The notes below the pieces were generated by a model. That model did not search any database. It had not been told where the DNA came from and saw nothing but the letters and a program-made list of their open reading frames with translations. Made by a program: the position numbers and the translations under genes. From TA-21 sp036557405 (GTDB taxonomy: Archaea; Thermoproteota; Nitrososphaeria; Nitrososphaerales; Nitrososphaeraceae): a stretch of DNA of 7,424 nt. Location of the stretch: positions 1-7,424 of the forward strand of contig DATBHO010000018.1 in the NCBI GenBank assembly GCA_036557405.1, read 5' to 3'. Shown piece by piece: positions 4,661 through 7,424 of this stretch (positions are counted from its first letter, which is position 1; every line of letters starts with the position of its first letter).

Positions 4661-6028
4661 TTAATTAGTTATATTGCTTGTCATCCTGAGTTTTTTACTA
4701 ATGGAAACAGGAAAAGATTCGGGAACATAATCTAACTTCCTGAACTTTTTAGGAAGAATACTTACCTGATTACTACACCAATTACGGATTTCAAATATTG
4801 AAGGCAACCTTTCTATAACCCTGCCGCCCTTTATGTACTGTTTTAACATAGGAATGCTGCCTCGGATTTCTTCATCATCCAGAGTTAGTATGTCAGCTAC
4901 CAATTTATTTTTACGAACTAATCTATGCACTTGTTTTGGGCCGGGAAAACTTTCCTTGCCCGGACTTTTCTTTTTTTTGTAAATAGTTTGATATTTGCTT
5001 CCCTTCAAATTACTTGATTTAATTCTAATTCCGACAAGCTTGTAAACACCATTTAATGCTGGATCGTCTCTTGATGTTGAAAGTTCGGTACCCACCCCAA
5101 AATAGTCTATCGGGGCCTGTTTTGATACCATATCGTAAACTATGTGTTCATTAAGATCACCTGTTGCCATTATCTTTACAGACTTGCGCCCAGCATCATC
5201 AAGGATCCTTCTTATTTTCCTACTTATATTCAGTATATTCCCACTATCTATCCTTACACCTTCAAATTCTAGTCCTTTTTGTATTGCAATTTTCACGGCT
5301 TTAACAGGATCATAAGTATCAACAAGTAATGTAGACATTGGAAATGTTTCGCAAAAAGCTTGGAAAGCTTCTTCTTCACTTGCAAAATTCATCACAAATG
5401 AGTGTGCCATTGTACCACTCGCAGGTATTCCAACCTTGTATCCTGCATATGTGTTTGAAGTTCCTTCGCATCCTCCTATGATACTGGCTCTGGCTGCAAG
5501 GATTCCTGCATTAGGTCCATGTGCACGTCTTGAACCGAATTCGATGACAGAACGTCCTCTTGCTGCTTCAACAACGCGAGATGCCTTCGAAGCAATCAGT
5601 GTTTGAAAATTAATAACAGAAAGTAAGTATGTTTCCACTAATTGTGCCTCAATAATTGGCGCTTCCACTCTTAGTATAGGTTCATTTGGAAATACTATAC
5701 TACCTTCAGGTATCGCCCAAACATCTCCAGTGAACTTTAATTTTGAAAGATATTCAAAGAATCTATTGCTAATATTACTGAAGATACTTTGATTTTTAAG
5801 GTATTCAATATGATCATGTTTGAATCGGAAATTCATAAGAAAATAGATTACTTGTTCCAATCCAGCAGCAACAAGATAGCTTCTATTCCTTGGGAGTTTT
5901 CTGACAAACATTTCAAATAAAGCAACCGTATCCGTCTGATTGGAGTTAAAATACGCGGCTGCCATGCTTAGCTCATAAAAGTCGGTAAAAAGTGCGATAT
6001 CCTTTTCTGGGAGCAAAAGACTATCCAA
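4661..6028 (-). CDS. pncB: Nicotinate phosphoribosyltransferase
   Basis: 455-aa NAPRTase: nicotinate + PRPP + ATP to nicotinate mononucleotide, the committed step of the Preiss-Handler NAD pathway, in the cytosol. Family landmarks in order: LFTDFYELSMAAAYF (13-27), FEMFVRKLPRNRSYLVAAGL (38-57), the FTGDVWAIPEG segment (99-109), EFGSRRAHGP (163-172), GGCEGTSNTYAGYKVGIP (185-202) and GTMAHS with His209, the histidine phosphorylated in characterised homologues. Then come VDTYD (236-240), GVRIDSGN (257-264), MATGDLNEH (287-295) and FGVGTELSTS (310-319). A basic insert of about 20 residues (K-K-K-K-S-P-G-K-E region, near 350) and the C-terminal region follow. TTG 6028 is the only start upstream of the conserved N-terminal motif; an in-frame stop lies 9 bp further up. 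A TATA-like box 29 bp upstream suggests a leaderless message. It heads the operon with the nicotinamidase-like gene. Confidence 0.95.
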   Translation of the reverse strand: MDSLLLPEKDIALFTDFYELSMAAAYFNSNQTDTVALFEMFVRKLPRNRSYLVAAGLEQVIYFLMNFRFKHDHIEYLKNQSIFSNISNRFFEYLSKLKFTGDVWAIPEGSIVFPNEPILRVEAPIIEAQLVETYLLSVINFQTLIASKASRVVEAARGRSVIEFGSRRAHGPNAGILAARASIIGGCEGTSNTYAGYKVGIPASGTMAHSFVMNFASEEEAFQAFCETFPMSTLLVDTYDPVKAVKIAIQKGLEFEGVRIDSGNILNISRKIRRILDDAGRKSVKIMATGDLNEHIVYDMVSKQAPIDYFGVGTELSTSRDDPALNGVYKLVGIRIKSSNLKGSKYQTIYKKKKSPGKESFPGPKQVHRLVRKNKLVADILTLDDEEIRGSIPMLKQYIKGGRVIERLPSIFEIRNWCSNQVSILPKKFRKLDYVPESFPVSISKKLRMTSNITN

Positions 6029-6052
6029 TTCAATTTATAGTTGATTTAACCA

Positions 6053-6062
6053 AGATAAAAAG
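6053..6062 (-). promoter_or_regulatory. Candidate TATA box for the pncB-pncA operon
   Basis: Minus-strand CTTTTTATCT centred about 29 bp upstream of the TTG at 6028, the spacing expected for a leaderless archaeal transcript. This supports the TTG start. Confidence 0.45.
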
Positions 6063-6067
6063 AAAAC

Positions 6068-6085
6068 TGACTAATTATTTAGTCA
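6068..6085. promoter_or_regulatory. Inverted repeat upstream of the pncB promoter, candidate operator
   Basis: TGACTAA-TTAT-TTAGTCA: 7-bp perfect arms around a 4-bp centre, ending 5 bp upstream of the putative TATA box, where it would touch the TFB-recognition area. The position suits a repressor or activator controlling NAD salvage. No regulator gene is adjacent, so the binding protein is unknown. Confidence 0.4.
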
Positions 6086-6175
6086 TAATTCACAGACGTA
6101 TTGTAATAACAAAATATATCTCATGTTTGTAAATTGCTCTTGAACTTGGCTGAATAATCACAAGTTGACATTCAA

Positions 6176-6484
6176 TCACCTCAATGGTAACTCGCGCCCA
6201 AACTCCATAGTCAATCCGTGTATTGCGTCACATTTAATTTTACAATTCTCTTCAATTGTGAGCGGAATTTTAGACGTGTCCTTGTAACATAATGGACAAT
6301 TATTCAAAAGGCCGCGACTATTAAAACAAGTGCAACACCAACAACACCTATCGCAAATGACGATATAATGTTCAGGAAAATTTTCTCCCGTTATTATTTT
6401 TTGTCTATCATTTAAACTTTCATAGGGGAGAATAGAAACTTCAGGTGATCGTTCTTCTGTTTGCTTACGATTATCCATGGCCAT
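6176..6484 (-). CDS. Small cysteine-rich zinc-ribbon-like protein
   Basis: 102-aa soluble protein with ten cysteines, function unknown. The N-terminal 40 residues are polar and charged. The core has C44-D-R-C47 followed 16 residues later by C63-P-L-C66, the CxxC ... CxxC spacing of a zinc ribbon. Extra cysteines at 48, 50, 51 and 53 sit between the knuckles in an unusual run C-C-W-C-C-T-C, and a further C81-x3-C85 follows. The C-terminus (HGLTMEFGRELPLR) is a short beta-rich tail. Binding of one zinc is likely from the motif; the extra cysteines could hold a second metal, form disulfides or be redox-active, which the sequence cannot decide. ATG 6484 is used, but ATG 6478 (third residue) lies 26-27 bp from the TATA-like box at 6501-6508 and fits a leaderless start better. 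Monocistronic, 147 bp before the pncB-pncA operon on the same strand. Confidence 0.8.
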   Translation of the reverse strand: MAMDNRKQTEERSPEVSILPYESLNDRQKIITGENFPEHYIVICDRCCWCCTCFNSRGLLNNCPLCYKDTSKIPLTIEENCKIKCDAIHGLTMEFGRELPLR

Positions 6485-6500
6485 ATTTAATTACATGTTG

Positions 6501-6508
6501 ATATAAAA
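6501..6508 (-). promoter_or_regulatory. Candidate TATA box for the zinc-ribbon gene
   Basis: Minus-strand TTTTATAT, one of the clearest TATA boxes in the window. Its centre is 20-21 bp from ATG 6484 and 26-27 bp from ATG 6478. Confidence 0.5.
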
Positions 6509-6598
6509 TAAGCTGTTGGAATGCATTGCAGTACATTGAACTAATGATGTTTTGCTGCCGGAAAATTATGATTCTTGCTCCACTTTAATTATGACTGG

Positions 6599-6617
6599 AA
6601 AAAAAACCGATTTTTTT
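6599..6617. terminator. A8-T7 hairpin, possible bidirectional terminator
   Basis: Eight A, CCGA, then seven T give an oligo-T tract on each strand with a short A/T stem. It is terminator-like, but no gene on either strand clearly ends here, so it may be chance in A+T-rich DNA or end an unseen small RNA. Confidence 0.25.
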
Positions 6618-6823
6618 GTCAAGGATAGATCATTCCCTCTTTAAATTGGCAAGGGCCTTGCAAAAAGCTAAAGTGGATTTACACTGTAAACAATGGGGTC
6701 AAACTTATGTGGTCAATATTCTAATTAATTGCTTACGCTTTCTATATAGGACAACTTCATGCAGAATAGGATGATAGAATAATCCCATTACTCAAACCTT
6801 CAGTTTCACATTAAAATTAGAGT

Positions 6824-6830
6824 CTTTATT
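6824..6830 (+). promoter_or_regulatory. Candidate TATA box for the M50 protease gene
   Basis: CTTTATT centred 27 bp upstream of the ATG at 6854, the expected spacing for a leaderless archaeal mRNA. Confidence 0.4.
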
Positions 6831-6853
6831 CATAACATCTAAGCGCACAATAA

Positions 6854-7424
6854 ATGTCAATGACCGTCGCCAAGATTAGAGGTATTAAGATTAAAATTCA
6901 CTACACTTTTATAATAATATTTGCGCTCGTAACCTGGTCGCTGTCATCCTATCTTATTCCTACCCTAATTCCAGGATTAAACTTTGCAGTTAACTTGTAT
7001 ATCGCTGTTACAGGCGCTGCTGTCTTGTTCAGTTCGGTAATACTTCATGAACTTGCACATTCAATTGTGGCCATTAGATACGGAATCAAAGTGAGACAGA
7101 TTGTACTTTTCATTTTCGGGGGAGTTTCTGATATTGAGGAAGAACCAAAAGAATTTCAGAAGGAATTTAAGATAGCGGTTGTAGGTCCTCTTACAAGCTT
7201 CGGTCTAGCCGGTATCTTTTCCTTGTTCAGTTTTATTATTGAAAATATTATTGGTATTGGCACATCAACTGCATTGCAGGCGATAGGCGTAGTTCTCTAT
7301 TATGGTGCCTTGGCAAATATCATGTTAGGTGCCTTCAATCTAATACCTGCTTTTCCTTTAGATGGTGGCAGGGTACTCAGAGCCACCTTAGTCAAGAGGA
7401 AGAGAGATTATGATGCAGCCACGA
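6854..7424 (+). CDS. M50 family (site-2 protease-like) membrane metalloprotease, 3'-truncated by window edge
   Basis: Polytopic membrane zinc protease that would cut substrates within or near the membrane; the substrate is unknown. The 190 codons present include the zinc motif H65-E-L-A-H69 at the end of a hydrophobic segment, and N162-L-I-P165 with L-D170-G-G-R173, the third zinc ligand region of the family. Hydrophobic segments lie at about 17-39, 44-70, 107-129 and 140-168. A short polar insert follows the GGVSDIEEEP turn, the usual position in this subfamily. The start is ATG 6854, directly after an in-frame TAA (6851-6853), with ATG 6860 as an alternative. The frame is open to the right edge. 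Archaeal relatives often carry a C-terminal CBS pair; whether this one does lies outside the window. Family assignment is secure. Confidence 0.93.
   Translation, partial: MSMTVAKIRGIKIKIHYTFIIIFALVTWSLSSYLIPTLIPGLNFAVNLYIAVTGAAVLFSSVILHELAHSIVAIRYGIKVRQIVLFIFGGVSDIEEEPKEFQKEFKIAVVGPLTSFGLAGIFSLFSFIIENIIGIGTSTALQAIGVVLYYGALANIMLGAFNLIPAFPLDGGRVLRATLVKRKRDYDAAT

Larger units (their letters stand above)
6485..6853. other. 369-bp divergent intergenic region
   Basis: Contains the promoters of the zinc-ribbon gene (-) and the M50 protease (+). In the middle are an A8-CCGA-T7 hairpin (6599-6617) and a near-perfect palindrome GCAAGG-G-CCTTGC (6649-6661). On the minus strand one frame reads a 27-codon ATG frame (6705-6788), two close stops, then 6630-6698 with PHCLQCKSTLAFCKALANL, a possible CxxC relic. 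No gene is convincing. Confidence 0.5.

Noticed and set aside
1..7424. Mobile element, CRISPR array, tRNA or phage/defence module
   Set aside because: I found no transposase or integrase motif, long terminal inverted repeat, spaced direct-repeat array, tRNA-like cloverleaf or recognisable defence gene on either strand. All confident genes are metabolic, stress or membrane-protease genes of chromosomal type.

Overview
The window looks like the chromosome of a low-GC archaeon, most likely a Nitrososphaeria (thaumarchaeal) soil-type lineage. The pointers are A+T-rich TATA-like boxes about 27-35 bp upstream of several starts, little or no Shine-Dalgarno signal, frequent TTG/GTG starts, oligo-T terminators, a winged-helix domain of the archaeal ArnR1-like kind fused to a universal stress protein, and several stress-protein (USP) and CBS genes in a row. 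No marker gene such as amoA is present, so the taxon is an inference.

Layout from left to right: (1) the 3' part of a short-chain dehydrogenase/reductase (SDR) on +, cut by the left edge, ends 8 bp from the end of a convergent hypothetical gene on -. (2) A minus-strand stress/adenylate-sensing block follows: a two-CBS-domain protein, a 140-aa USP with a degenerate nucleotide loop, a gene-poor 458-bp gap with a possible 40-codon ORF on +, and a winged-helix-USP fusion. (3) Divergent from the fusion is a broken third USP on +. Its N-terminal half is an open frame, and traces of its C-terminal half survive in two frames downstream. (4) On - is a two-gene NAD-salvage operon: nicotinate phosphoribosyltransferase (pncB-like) followed 20 bp later by a nicotinamidase-family hydrolase. 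(5) A small cysteine-rich zinc-ribbon protein lies on -. (6) After a 369-bp gap, a site-2-type M50 membrane metalloprotease on + runs off the right edge.

The enzymes fit together at the NAD salvage operon: nicotinamide is deamidated to nicotinate, which is joined to PRPP to give nicotinate mononucleotide. The USP and CBS genes are both of nucleotide-binding families, so the left half may report on adenylate or energy state; that link is inferred from families and proximity. The most interesting items are the winged-helix-USP fusion with a perfect 14-bp palindrome in its own divergent promoter, the decayed USP next to it, and a 7-bp-arm inverted repeat just upstream of the pncB promoter. I see no mobile element, CRISPR array, rRNA or tRNA, and no clear previously undescribed multi-gene system.
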